Shown here in pieces: positions 45,777 to 57,908 of a stretch of 64,000 nucleotides of DNA (positions within the stretch are counted from its first letter, which is position 1; every line of letters begins with the position of its first letter). The notes beneath the pieces are model-generated. The model saw only the letters and a list, made by a program, of their open reading frames with translations, made no database searches and was not told the origin of the DNA. The translations under genes were made by a program, and so were the position numbers. The stretch lies in contig CM119268.1 of the NCBI GenBank assembly GCA_051294375.1, positions 6,915,382-6,979,381 of the forward strand. Reading direction: 5' to 3'. The stretch is from Paraspadella gotoi (lineage: Eukaryota; Chaetognatha).

Positions 45777-45809
<33 letters not shown>
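45460..45809. repeat. (GA)n and (CT)n arrays facing each other across a gap
   Basis: Imperfect GA arrays (about 45460-45510 and 45658-45751) end at a 25-N gap and CT (45777-45809) starts right after it. The inversion of the dinucleotide across the gap suggests either a hairpin-forming locus or a wrong join. Confidence 0.85.
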
Positions 45810-45811
<2 letters not shown>

Positions 45812-45866
45812 TGATTATGTGGACGAGAATTTTTGGAGACAAGATTTTTGTAATTTTGCCCATAGC

Positions 45867-45912
45867 ACTCGCGGAGCAACTTCTTAACCCACTTTTCGGT
45901 CGGTCTGTCGTT
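45867..45912 (-). mobile_element. Family B end fragment
   Basis: ACTCGCGGAGCAACTTCTTA, then CCACTTTTCGGTCGGTCTGTCG is the inverse complement of the right end of family B (13186-13250, 14320-14390). Only about 46 bp are recognisable. It lies inside the 44794-46135 unit. Confidence 0.6.
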
Positions 45913-46135
45913 TTCTCTGTTTGTTGATCTATCTTCCGTGAATTTTAATTTTAAACTTAGTTTACTTGGTTATGGTTAAGGTTATGCACTATAAGAAGCT
46001 TTGTGTGCTTATTTTTTATAACTGTACTTCATATGTACCTTGAAATATGATCATACGATTCAAAAATAGCATAATTTATATAATAAGTTAGTTTAATAAA
46101 TATTTGGCAGAGAGATAAGGTATTATCGTGTTTTA

Positions 46136-46777
46136 TACTCGTATATATTATATAGTAACATGGTGATGTTAAAAAGCTTCTGTCGCGTAATACCTTTAAC
46201 TTTCAGGTTCTTGTTTTCTTTTTCTTTTTTCATTTTGTGATGAAAATTCCCTCGAGACCAAAAAAAAAAGAAAGAAAAAAGAAGAATCCGACTCGCGACA
46301 AATGATAAACGTTTAAAGACGAAAACTCGAATATTTTATGAGATGACGTTTGACGCGTCATTTCTTTTTTTTTTTGTGGAGGGAGAGAGTCGTGTGAAGA
46401 CTGAAGAGTGAAATCTAGTTGGTCTCATTTCCCGTCTGTCTGTTTGTTGGTACTTTTGTGAAACTTTCTTGTCTAGTTCCCAGTCTCTTAGTCTGTCGGT
46501 CTATCATGCATCTGCATGTCTGTATGTCTGGGTTTCTGAATATTCTTTTCTTTTGCCGTACCATCGTTAATTCTGACAATCCGTTCAAGTGTCTGGCTGT
46601 CTGCCTATCAGTCTTGACAGTCTGCTCTTTCGCTCGCTCGCTCTCTCTGTCTCTATCCTTTTTTCTCTTTCTTCCTCCTTTTCATTCTTTTGTTATGAGT
46701 CTCCTTGTTTTGCTCTCACGACGAAACGTTTCAAAGCGATTCCTTTTCAACGTTTTCTCGTCAACCTTTCTTCTTTT

Positions 46778-46778
<1 letters not shown>
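46136..46778. other. Unassigned stretch
   Basis: AT-rich, then a CTGT-rich tract (46430-46650: many TCTGTCTG steps) leading to the CT array. A plus-strand frame is open but reflects pyrimidine bias. Confidence 0.4.
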
Positions 46779-46866
<88 letters not shown>

Positions 46867-46875
46867 CTCTCTCTC
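46779..46875. repeat. (CT)n microsatellite with TT/CC interruptions
   Basis: An interrupted CT array of about 97 bp. Confidence 0.94.
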
Positions 46876-47212
46876 TTCACGCCTTTCGCCTTTTTGTCAT
46901 TAAAAGAAAAAAAAAGGTGAAAACAAATACAAAGAGGAAAGAATTGAAAAGATTAAAAAATTTCACATAGAAAATGAATTTGAGAAATTGACTTTTATTA
47001 CAATTCCGTGAAATTCTATAAAATTTCGAATGAAGAAAAAAAAAACTTTTTTCAGCTTTTTTCTCTTTTCTTCTTCTTTTTAAAAAAAAAAAAACCAGTA
47101 AATTTCGAAAGGCAGCGCCATAACTTATCCAGCGGAGGATAATGAAAACAAAGGAACACGCGAAGAAGAAAATGGGATAGAAAGCGGAAAAGGAAATAGG
47201 TAGACATAAAAA

Positions 47213-47455
47213 ATGGGACCCAACAAAAAAAAAAAAGATAATGCGGACTCGTTCATCAATCCAGGTTTAGCATTTATGGTCGCGCGTACCGTAGAGATCG
47301 GAGAGAAAGGGGCGGCTGCGAGGGAGGCGGCGGCTGCTGCGGTTCCCGCGGCGTCGGCAACTACAGCGGCTTCAGCGGCGGGAACGACGCTCGTCGGCGG
47401 CGCAGGAGGGAGAGACTTGACCCTTTTCTTTGAGCCCGCCCCCAGAGACAATTAA
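47213..47455 (+). CDS. Ala-rich ATG open frame; direction uncertain
   Basis: ATG at 47213 starts a frame beginning MGPNKKKKDNADSFINPGLA and continuing VARTVEIGEKGAAAREAAAA before an Ala/Gly-rich end and TAA at 47453-47455. The minus strand is open over the same DNA (47125-47451) and is also Ala-rich. GCG/GCC-rich DNA keeps several frames open, so coding status and strand cannot be decided. The N-terminal 30 codons outside the Ala part look protein-like. No domain recognised. Confidence 0.2.
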   Translation: MGPNKKKKDNADSFINPGLAFMVARTVEIGEKGAAAREAAAAAVPAASATTAASAAGTTLVGGAGGRDLTLFFEPAPRDN

Positions 47456-49102
47456 AACTGCGACCTAGGTTGCCTCGTTTTTTTTGTCAAACCGGCAACT
47501 GACGTCCCGGCGTCCCGCGTCCCGGCCTCCGCGTCAACGAGCGGTCAAGACGCTTACGGTGGGGGGAACACGATTACGGTCCGGTCCAAGAAAATCCGAG
47601 CATCTCAAAAACCCGACCGAAAAAAAAGAGAAGAAATAAATAAGCGTTCACTAAAATATATTTTCTGGCATCACAATTACGATAAAAAAAAACCTCTTTC
47701 AATGTCCCCGCCCCCTTGAACTTTCATCGACGGCCATTTTGTACCAAACCAATGACGCGGACCAATGACGCCAATTTCTAACCCTAAATCCCGTCGCAAT
47801 TGCCCGCCCAATAATCTCTACATAGAATCGCATTAAGTCCTCTCGCAAATCTCGTTCCACGTTCTCAGCCACCTTCTTTTCTCGCTCTCCCCCTCCCCCC
47901 CCCCGTCGCCGCCCCCCCTCGTTATCCGAAAACCCGGCAAACGATGTCCAGCCACCGGCGAACCTTAAAATATTTATGGAGCCTTTTTTCGCGTCAGCTC
48001 TTTCCTCGAAGAAGCCGTCGGAAAAATGGCGGCATCTCTGTACGTCTCTCTCTTTTTGGGGTCCGTACCTTCTTCAACGTAATGAACATTCTAATAGTTC
48101 CTTCTTCAGTTTATATCTATCCATAATATTCCATCTGTCCATATTCTCATGACTAATCCGTCTTACCCTCTTCCTTCTGTCCGTCCGTCCGACTAGAAAT
48201 CCGCATCGAATATAATCTCCGTTTTTTTTTCCCCTTCGGCCGCGGGTCATAGCGACGGGGAGGTTCTTCTCCGACGAACACGTCCAAGCGCGTGCGCATA
48301 AAGTCCGCGAATCGTGCGTGCGCGCATGTAATCGCGTGCAAAAACATCATGCGCGCACGTTTCGGAATGAATTATGCAACGTCGGCAACGTTGACCGAAG
48401 ATCTTCGAGACCGACACGGATTCAACGATGAGTTATGGATTCGGGCAACTGGTTAGACTTCAATCTTTAATGATTGAACTATTGTCCTCAATAACTTTAG
48501 TCTTTCGTCTTAGCTTTGTTCGATGCTCATGTATGTACTGAATCAACCTTGTTGAATTCGAAATAAATCGCTGAATAATATTTAACTCGAATCAAACTGC
48601 ATTTCACGTACATTTCATGGAAATTGGTGTGTCCTCCGAAATTTTTCGTTTTCGGGGATCTTCCCTTTATCACGGGGGACCCTTCTCGTGCGTCTTCGTT
48701 CCATCGAGGGAAAAGCCATCGCGGAACCTTCTCTGTGGGCATTGGGAATCTTCCGATGCGGTTTCGGACCTCTCGAGACATGTGCCTGCAACGAGAGGTT
48801 TCCAAAGAAGATGAGATGATCACCGCCGCAGGCGAGCACCCTCACCCTTTGACGAACACTTATCGGACGCCCTACACCTCCTGGATGCGCTTCAGGGTCA
48901 GACGCTCCGCCTTCTCTCACTTTACCTCTTCCTTCTCTTCTTCCTCTTCCTCCTCCTCTCCCTCCGCCTCCAACGACGACAAACAAATCGAAGAGACGAG
49001 AACTCGAAAACAAATCGAGATCAGACCTTGAGGGGGAAAGAAGAGGGAGAAGGGGAGGGAGAGGGGGAGAGAGGGGANNNNNNNNNNNNNNNNNNNNNNN
49101 NN

Positions 49103-49371
49103 CAGTAGGAGGAAGGGAGGGAGAGAGTATAAGAGGGAGAGAGTGGTGAGGGGGGGAAGGAAAGAGGCAGAGCGGAGAGAGACGGGGCCGCGAGAGGAAA
49201 GAGGAGGCAGAGGAGAAGAGTGGGGAGCGGGGAAGGGATAAGAGGAGGGAGGAAGAGACGGGAGCGGGGAGAGGAAGAGCAGGGGGAGAGGCACCGTGAG
49301 AGAGTCAGGGGGGAAGGAAAGAGGAGGGGAGAGAGACGGGGCCGGGAGAGGAAGAGAGGGGGCTACTATAT
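49103..49371. repeat. GGGA/GAGA-rich purine tract
   Basis: A degenerate purine repeat after a 25-N gap (49078-49102), with units containing GGGGCCG(C/G)GAGAGG repeated about three times; it leads into the 72-bp satellite. Confidence 0.8.
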
Positions 49372-49792
49372 GAGCTTTAGAAATAGGGTGGCATGACGGA
49401 AAATATCACAGGCCTCGCTCATCGAGCCAGAACGACTACACTATTATGAGCTTAGTAGGGTGGATGACGGAAAATATCACAGGGTCGCCATCGAGCCAGG
49501 AACATAACACTATATGAGCTTAGTTAGCGTGGATGACGGGAAATATCACAGGGCCTCGCTATCGAGCCAGAACGACTAACACTAGATGAGCTTAGTAGGG
49601 TGGGATGACGCGAAATATCACAGGGCCTGCGCTATCGAGCCAGAACGACTACACTATATGAGCTTATAGGTGGATGGACGGGAAAATATCACCAGGGCCT
49701 CGCTATCGAGCCGAACGACTACCACTATATGAGCTTAGTAGGCGTGGATGACGCGGGAAAATATCACAGGGCCTCGCTATCGAGCCAGAACG
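49372..49792. repeat. Satellite of about 72-bp units, about 6 units (copy A)
   Basis: Each unit carries CTATATGAGCTTAGTAGG, GTGGATGACGG, AAATATCACAGGGCCTCGCT, ATCGAGCCAGAACGACTACA. Units start near 49372, 49438, 49510, 49583, 49655 and 49726. They differ mostly by single inserted or missing bases. No coding frame persists through it. Confidence 0.93.
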
Positions 49793-51932
49793 GGGGAGAG
49801 GAGAGAGTTGGAGGGGGAAGGGAAGGCGAGGGGAGAGAACGGGGCCGGGGAGGAGGAAGAGAGGGGAGAGGGAGTGGTGACAAGAGGGGGAAGAAAGCTT
49901 GAAAAAGAGAATGTTGAGGGGAACGCGGGAGCAGCAGTAGGAGAGTGAGTAGCAGAGAGAAGAGAAGAAAAGTAAAGGAATGCGAGAAAGAGAAGTAAAG
50001 GGACCGGTGCAGGAGAACGTTGTCGGGGTTTTGAGTAGATTTACACTTTCCGAGGAAAATACTTTTAGGGTTGAGAACAGGAGAGCTCAAGTCGGGTAAA
50101 TATAATAAATTAAAAAAAGATCAGAGGAAGACAAAAGGTCTTTGATTTTTAAGCCGCGCCAGCTCATACAAATAAACTCTTTCTAGAGTAGAAAGTATAG
50201 GAAAACTGAAAAAATCTGCCGTTTGTTCTTGGACTAATAGTTCTACTGAAATTTATGAGTGTTTCCCAGTACCACCCGGTAATCCGAGCAAAGTTGGTGG
50301 GAATAGCGTTAAAGTTGAGAAAGACTGTGAGACTGTGACGTGAGAAGGGAAGTAAGAGACGGGCGTGAAAAGCGCGAAAAAAATATGTCTCCGCTCAACA
50401 GTCAACTGTTTACCAGGGACATTTTATATTTCCGCCTCCTTCGTTTTACTGGGCGCAAACGCGACGAGGTTCTTGTGGGCCGTGGGGAGGGGAGACTGGG
50501 GAGTGGTGAGGCGTGGATGATGAGTGAAAAAGTTGTGCGGCGGGATGTGGATAAGAATTAGGGGCGGGAAGATAGATGGTGAGATAGATGGCGAGAGAGA
50601 AGGGAGAGGAGACGTTTTGAAACCATGTAGCGGAGAAAGGGCGGCTCCTTAAAGGCGGATGCCCAGGGACCGTGACGAGAGAAAGAGAAAGGTTTGAGTG
50701 TCGCTAAGGAGATGAGACTGATTGAGAGAACCGCAGAGATTGACCAAGAAGAAAGAGAAGGAAGAAGAAGACAGAATGAGACAAAAGAGAGAGAGAGAGA
50801 GAGAAAGAGAGACCATTCTGTGCTATTTTGCTATTTTTGGATTTTAGGAACACCTTTTGGTGATTTAATTTTTTCTAACTCCGCCTTCGTCTTTCTTTTT
50901 CCTCCTTTTCCAACAATGCAATAAGAGCTTAAACAACGCAAATACTTTGTAGTGGTATGTCTAACATACTATACATTCATCCTATGGATTCTCTTCTCTC
51001 CTATAACCCAGTTGTGTTTTCGTATGTCTCATTCAATAGGTCCTCACTTAAATAAAAAGCCGATTTGCCCTTCTGCACGCATTACCTTCCCCCCTTCTGA
51101 ATCTGTGTCTATACCTAGTCCTCCATTTGCCCTAAGCTAAATACCTCGCGTGACCTATTGTGGCCTATATTGCTCCGATATATGATAGAATTCAAAAATC
51201 TTTCCACAAAGTATGTACGCTCGCCCCACGACATAAACCGTAATCACTAAAAAACAGCATTCGAGAGTACGGATCAAGAAGAATTAAACAGCATGGGATA
51301 CCCACTAAGTTTAAAACTTGATTCAAAAAAGAGCGATCAATAATAAACAAATCAACAATTATCACCCAAATCCACAAACCCGTCCAACTCTACGACACTT
51401 TAACCTAGAGAAACATCCCATGTACGAAAGCATTTTGCCAGAAGGAAAACAAAAGGATAATTGCGAAAAAGGGTCACGTTCCAAGAGCCAAATGAGATTG
51501 GGTTCCACGCGTCGAATCGCGCCCTTCCGAGCCCGCCGAATCACTTCAATCAACAGAAATACGACCACCGCCCAAAAGAAAACCCAACTGAACGTAACTA
51601 CATTTGATACCCGATCGAATAAACGTGAGGCCTGAATCGATTAAATTAATACTTCTCAAGATTGTGAAACTCTATGATATTGCATTACACTTCCCATGGC
51701 TCTTTATGATATAAAAAAATGTACAGAATCTATCTTGTCATGTCTTGTACATTACATTGTTCTAGTCTTATTGTGTATCTGTCTGTCCTCTCCGTGCGTG
51801 ATAACGTTCTCTAGCAATACATCTCTCTCCTCTCTCCTCTTGTCTCTCTTCTCTGGGCGTGCGTACAACTCTCTCTCTCCTCCTTCTCATCCTCGTCTTC
51901 GTCTTTCTCTCCCCGTCTCTACAATTTACCAG

Positions 51933-52026
51933 AGGAGATGCAATTCGCGACCGCGGGACACAATCAGGTCGGAGAGACGCCAAGCAATCATCGACTCGGC
52001 AATCGCAGGTTCCCGGCCAGGGAAAG
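51933..52026 (+). pseudogene. Copy A version of the 61881-61964 candidate exon, altered
   Basis: It is homologous to the exon at 61881: GATGCAATTCGCGACCGCGG, ACACAATCAGG, AGAGACGCCAAGCAATCA. It is bordered by TTTACCAG and AAG|GTGAGA, so the splice sites survive. Extra bases make it 94 bp instead of 84 and shift the frame. If copy A is a true paralogue the exon is broken; if the indels are sequencing errors it is the same exon misread. Confidence 0.5.
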
Positions 52027-54359
52027 GTGAGAAAAAATACTTTTCCCTTTTCATGGTATGTCTAACGGTGTATGGCCAGCGAAGACGGTCCGTGAGTTCG
52101 GCGCCGGGCGCGGGACCTAAGACAGGGACCGACTTGGGTTCGTTAGATTGAAGATAAAAAAAAAAATAGAGCGGTGAGAGATGGTAAGGTCCAGACCACC
52201 ATTATTTAAATCTTGGCGGTGTGGGTCCTGAACCTTGGTAGGCAATAGATCTTAGACCGCCGAGTTCCTCCAAATTTTAAAATGAAAAAAAAACCTTCAC
52301 TTTGGTTGTGGCTTGCGACCTCAGAGGTAGGTTTAAGGAAGAATAGGTTACTGGTGGGTTTGTGATCATAAAGACGCTGAGGTGACATGGTTATTGATCG
52401 CGATGGAGGGCAGGAGGGGGAACCACCAGCAAACTCGTTTAAGGTCTATACCCGTTCACCTGCCAGCAATGGTTACGCTTTGATTGCACCCAGGGGGGTC
52501 GGGGCGCTCGGCTTATTGCGGCCTTCATTCACATCGTGGAGATTGAAGTTCGAATATTTTTGTTTCTCAGCGACTCCGGCAGCCGATTCCAAAGTTTTCA
52601 TTGGCGACTCTGCCAGATTCATTGACAAACAAAATTTTCAAGTCATTTGGCAATGCTGCGTTTACGGAAATGAGCAAAGGAAAGCAAGCAGAGCTTGGTG
52701 AGGGAACTGGATTTGGAAGCGGGGCGATCCCTTTCCTTTCTCTCCCGCTCCCCGCCTCCTTCGAAGATGAGGACAAGACTGAGACCGCGAAAGGAGAGGG
52801 GCGCGAGGAAACAAGTTACGGTGACAGAAGGTCACTGGCGATGTTGACGGTGACGGTGAATTGACTGCCCACAGTTGGACAGTCTCTCCACAGTGATACG
52901 TTCCCTTGGGCTGACGGCTCCTTCAAAAATGTTTAGAGAGAAGGTGACCGCATTAAATTTTTTGTCAGTGTGGGCTTCGACCAGGCTCACAGTTCGGGAC
53001 GGAGGCACCGCCTCCGGAGTGGGTAAGGTCAGTTGGGGGTTGAATGTGATTCGGTCTAAACAATTCCTGGTGACGACAAAATCACCACTTTCATCTCAAG
53101 ATTGCGCGCGCGCAATTGTTTTGCGGGCGGAAAACCGAAAAAAACCAACTAATCGACCTCGATGCGTTTTCATTCGTCGGTCCTTCATCTTCGTTCGTCG
53201 TACAGTCGTCACTCGCTCTTCTACTTCGTTCGTCGTCGTCGTCGTCGCTTCGTTCCTCATCTGTCGACGTTTCTTTTTTCTAATCGGTCGTGCATCCTCT
53301 TCTACTTCGTCGACGTCGTTGTTGTCGCTTCGAGTCGTCTTTTTTCCCCATCAACCAGACATGAATTTGCTCGACAACGGTCGATTGTAAAAAACGTTAT
53401 TGTTTCAAACATTTTTATCGTTTTCGTTCACCCTCACTAAGGCGGGACGACAAAGAGACAAAAGCGGAGAAAAAATGGGACATTTTTATTGTTATGAATC
53501 GCGATCTTTTTGTTTAGATAAAATGATATAATAATTATATCAAAAGGAAGTGAGATAAAAAATTTATAAAAAAGCGATAAGGAATGATATTATGGCAGTG
53601 AAAAAAAAAAGTGAATAGGAAGAAATAAAAAAATACTACGAATTATTAACTAAATTTAAAGAATTAAAAAGAATAAAAGAAGGAAAAATAAACAAAAGAA
53701 AGAAAAAGAACTTAAAGAAAGAAAGAACGACAAAAAGGCCGACGAAACCGATAAGAGAGGAAAGAAAGACCCCGACCCGAGGACAGACACAACGAGAAAC
53801 AATCGGGATTGCGATAAAAAGACCGATCCAAATCCCAAAATCAAAGCGGACGCCTTCGATTATTGGAATCGCTGAAAGGAAATTCGCCAGAACGAATTTG
53901 AAGGGCGCCTGAGAGTCTTCATTTCACGGACCCCGGACCAAGATGACATCTGGTGGCTCATTTCATCTGGAAAAGGGCCAAATCAATTGTGGGATCAAAC
54001 TGAAACGAACGACGATGTTGATGACGAAGTCACTTCCTGTTGAAGCACCAAGATGACTCATTGCACATGTTGAGACTAAAAGTCATCCGTTAGCACCAAG
54101 TTGCCACTCATTATTTCGCGTCACTTTTTTACGTATTATGGAAAAGTGAAATATTATCAGCTTCCGTCGCCTAATTGGACAAAACTATTAGTTATTGTCT
54201 ACTCGATCATTTCGCCGCGACTACAAGAAATTGGTATATCTCTAAAAAAAAACTGCATACCAATGCGTATTTTTTTTCAACTCAAATATTATTATTATGT
54301 TATTTCAAGTCTTAATTGATTTTACTACATATAAAAACTAAATGTTATTTCAAATTTCG

Positions 54360-55165
54360 TATCTTTCCTTTGGCGGAATTTAAAACTAAAAAATTTGGGC
54401 CATCGTGACGAAATACGTTGAAGGCTTTGTTTATGTTTCTTATGTTTATGGGAAACGGCGAGAGATGGTGTTGCGTGGCGTACCCTCCGACAAACGCCGT
54501 CGGCAATAATCGACTTTTGAAAATCGGATTTTGAATTTCGGGAGCGAACGAATGGAATCGCATCGCGACGTCGCGCGAGAGGAAAAAATTAAAGAGAATG
54601 AGATTTTGATATTGACAACAAATAGGGAAATGGAAAGAGAATATCACGGGCATGGCATAAGGCAAAGACATGGCTTAAAATTGATAAAACAAGAAAACCC
54701 AATTAAGAACTGAGGATGGAATTTTGATTAACAATGCGACATTAAGGAAAACAATATAAGTTAAACGATTTGATTTGATAATTTGTATTATAACATTATC
54801 TAAGTCATGCGTCGAAAGAATATTGGATTTGTTTCCATTCTATAATCGAAAAATTATGAAATATTTATTTTTCCTATAGACGCGAATAAGCAAAGCCAAA
54901 TAATTAAATAATACAAGTTCATAAATTATACTATGTGACCTTCTGTTTTACCTTTTGTTTAAACTGTTATATAGATAATAAAAATAATAATATAAACATT
55001 TTGTAAGTGATTATTATTCTCGTTCCTTCTTCTCAACTTTCGTCAATTTCCATGAGGACCTCGCGACAGCCAGTGAACGAAGGACGCGATCTCAGTCGAC
55101 ATTTGACCTTTTGACCTTTACGATAGGGACTCTCTTTGTGACTAAAGTCTCCTTGCGTCTCTCTC

Positions 55166-55221
<56 letters not shown>

Positions 55222-55404
55222 TCTCTCTCTTTTCTCTTATCATCTAAGCAATGATCATCTTAAGGTACATTTCTTAAGACGGGGTCCTTATTGCAACAGA
55301 TGACAAACGAACCCATAAAAAAATCGGTTTCTTTCAGTAAAGTAAAACGTTGTTCCATTTCTGACCTCTAATTACAAACAAAGAATTTAGCTTCCCAACT
55401 TGCC

Positions 55405-55451
<47 letters not shown>

Positions 55452-55734
55452 TCTCTCTTCTCTCTCTCTCTCTCTCTCTCTCCTTCTCTTCCATAACCTC
55501 CGTTCTTTCCAGAACTTCTCCCCTAGTCTTCGTTCGGCGCTTTATATGCAAAGCGATGACGACAGGAAAGTGAGAGAGCAGATCCGAGAACCAAGACGCC
55601 ATGACAAAGATGCCTTTCCCTCTGAGAAAATTCGGCCGCAAATCTCTACTTCGCTCTCTGACCTATGTTTAAGCCTTTAGATACCTCGCACTGGGCCCAA
55701 CCGCTGGCAACCGCCTTCTTGGCAACTCCTCGGG
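54360..55734. other. Single-copy spacer between duplication L copies
   Basis: AT-rich at 54360-55020; CT arrays with interruptions at 55167-55236 and 55411-55483. Apart from the weak frame at 55387-55602 no gene was found. The right end (55640-55734) is GC-richer and unassigned. Confidence 0.5.
55387..55602 (-). CDS. ATG open frame, hydrophobic start then Glu/Arg microsatellite
   Basis: The ATG at 55602 in a favourable context (GTCATGGCG) opens MASWFSDLLSHFPVVIALHI then KRRTKTRGEVLERTEVMEEK before running into a (GA)n array that reads Glu-Arg repeats to a stop at 55387. The N-terminus resembles a signal-anchor followed by basic residues. The second half is microsatellite, so only the first 40 codons carry information. 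No family recognised; chance or a first exon is possible. Confidence 0.2.
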
Positions 55735-56064
55735 GCACGCAGCCTGTCGCTCGCACGACATAAGTTCCTAACAGCATTCGTCGGATCAAGAAGAATTACA
55801 GTACTAAGTTTAAAATGACAGAGCGAAATACATCACAATTTCCGCCACAACCCGTCCTCTCGCCTTTCCTGCATCTGTCGCATTTGCCAGGGAAAACAAA
55901 AGGTAATTGGAATCCGTTCCGATGCAAATGAGATTGGGTTCCACGCGCGAATCGCGATTCGACCCCCGATCACTCAAAATCAACGAAATCGCGAAAAATC
56001 TCTTTTGTTCGTTCGGGGAATTGCTCTCGGCTCTATGTCTCCCCCTGGCTTTTTAGAAAAAAAA
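55735..56064 (+). repeat. Partial extra copy of the 61424-61770 block, left of copy B
   Basis: GTCGCTCGCACGACATAAGTTCC, AGCATTCGTCGGATCAAGA, ATGCAAATGAGATTGGGTTC, CTCGGCTCTATGTCTCCCCC up to TTTTTAGAAAAAAAA match 61424-61770 closely and 51220-51530 less closely. It ends at a 25-N gap (56065-56089) where copy B begins, so the unit boundary of the duplication lies here or the scaffold was joined wrongly. Confidence 0.85.
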
Positions 56065-57908
56065 NNNNNNNNNNNNNNNNNNNNNNNNNAACCTCTTTCA
56101 ATGTCCCCGCCCCCTGGTGCAACTTGGTCATACGAGCGGCATTTTCTTGGTACAACGAACCATATAAGACGCCTGCGACCAAATGACGCCAAAATTTCTT
56201 AAACCCTAAATCCCGTCGCAATTGGCCCGCTCCAAATCTAATCTCTACATAGAAATCGCATATAAGTCTTCTCCGCAATCATGCGTTCCACGTTTTCTCA
56301 TGAGACTGCACCACTTTCTTGTTTACATCGCTCTCTCCCCTCTCCCCCCCCCCCGTCGCCGCCCCCCCTCGTTATCCGAAAAACGCCGGCCAAACGATGT
56401 CCAGCCCACCCGGCGAACCTTAAAAAATATTTATCGGAGCCTTTTTTCCGCGTCAGCTCTTTTTCCTCGAAAGCAACCGTTCGGAAAAGACTGGTCGGGC
56501 ATATCCTCGTGTACGTCTTCTACTTTATTTGGGGTCCAGTTAACCTCTCTTTCACGTCATGACCATTCTAAATAGTTCCTTGCCATATTCAAGTTTGTAT
56601 AGCCTATCCATAATATTCCACGCAGTCATCATATATCGCGATCACATAGACTAATACCGTCATTACCCTCTTCCTTCCTGTCCGTTTCAGCACCGCTGTC
56701 GGAATACCGCGACGACTTAAGAGACATCTTCGCAACATACCGATCATCATAATCCGTCCGTTCATTTTTTTTTTCCCGACACCTTCCGCCCCGCCCGGCG
56801 GGGTCATAGACGACGGGGGAAGGTTCTTACTCCGACGAACACCGTCCAAGCGCGGTGCGCATAAACGATCGCGCTGAGATGCGTGACGATGCAGCGAGCA
56901 TTGTAATCAGGCGATGCAAATAAAATCAATGCACGAGTTTTCACGTTTAACGGCGAATGGAAATTATGCACGTCGGCAGCGTATGACACGACCAGAATAT
57001 TCTTCCGAGACCGCTCGAAACACCGCGGACTTCACGATACGAGTCGAGCATTAAGTAGGGATGATCGCAGTGCACTGGGGTTAGAAACTTTTCAACTCTT
57101 ATGTAATCGAATGTGAATCTAACTTGATCTTCTCCTACATAACTTTAAGTCTTTGTTCTTAGCTTTAGTTCGATGCTCATGTAGCTACTGGAAATCAAAC
57201 GTTGTTGGAATTGAAATAAATCGCATCGTGAAATAGTATTTTAAAAACTCGATCAAAACTCTGCATGTCTCAACAGTACAGTATCTATCGAATGAGATAT
57301 TGCGTGTGTCTCTAAGTAAGCGAAATTTTTCGTTTTCCCGCGGGGATCTTTCCTTCTCCCTTTATCCACCGGGGACCACTTACCTCATGTGCCGTTCTTT
57401 CGTTCCATCCCGAGGGAAAAGCCATCGCGGAACCTTCTCTGTGGGCAATTTCGGGGAATCTTCCGATGCGGTTTCCGACCTTTCGAGACATGTGCCTGCA
57501 ACGAGAGGTTTGTCCAAAGAAAGATGAGATGATCACTTACTATCTGCCCGCAGGGGTAGCACCCCATCACCTCTTTGATCGAAAAACTACCTTATCTGAC
57601 CGCCCTAATAGAAACTTCACCTCACTTTGGATGCGCGTTCAGTGCGCTCTAGAGCTTCCGCCCATTCTACCTCGATAAAATCGCATCAGCATATTCACCC
57701 ATCTTCACTTACTCGCTTTTACCTTACTGCTCTTCACTACCTACCTCTCCCTACCGCCTATCCGAACGCGAGTAACCAAACAAAATCGACAGAAGAGCTT
57801 GTATTTAAACTCGAAGAACATGAATCGTAAGATCTATGAATCTCCTTGTGAGGGGCAAAAGAGACGAGCGATGAAGGGAGGGAGAGGGGAAAGGGAAAGA
57901 GGAGGGGA

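Larger units (their letters stand above)
44794..46135. mobile_element. 1.34-kb unit bounded by long inverted repeats
   Basis: 44794-44916 (AAACACGCATAAATACC to AAGTACAGTTATAAAAAAT) is the inverse complement of 46014-46135 with about ten small differences over roughly 120 bp. The interior holds open minus-strand frames, a GA/CT region with a 25-N gap (45752-45776) and a family B fragment. Long terminal inverted repeats around about 1.1 kb suit a foldback-type or non-autonomous DNA transposon; no clear target duplication was seen. The alternative is an inverted duplication made by another route. Confidence 0.55.
47690..54359 (+). repeat. Large tandem duplication L, copy A
   Basis: Collinear with 56088-64000: CCTCTTTCAATGTCCCCGCC (47694), TTATCCGAAAA, AAGCCATCGCGGAACCTTCT (48713), the roughly 72-bp satellite, TCTTTGATTTTTAAGCCGCG (50140), GATGCAATTCGCGACC, GAGCAAAGGAAAGCAAGCAG, TCAAAAGGAAGTGAGATAAA and the TTTCAAATTTCGT end at 54359. 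The copies differ mainly by scattered one- or two-base indels plus some longer unmatched blocks (e.g. 50880-51230). The block 48640-49030 has a plus-strand frame (AGGEHPHP-like, then Ser run) that is broken in copy B, so I do not call it a gene. Confidence 0.9.

Noticed and set aside
48624-49031. Plus-strand frame of 135 codons in copy A as a gene
   Set aside because: Copy B is interrupted by indels at several points, the end is a Ser run from a TCC tract, and no splice borders or domain are seen.
49372-49792. Regularly spaced repeats resembling a CRISPR array
   Set aside because: The whole unit is repeated without variable spacers and the context is eukaryotic, so it is a satellite.
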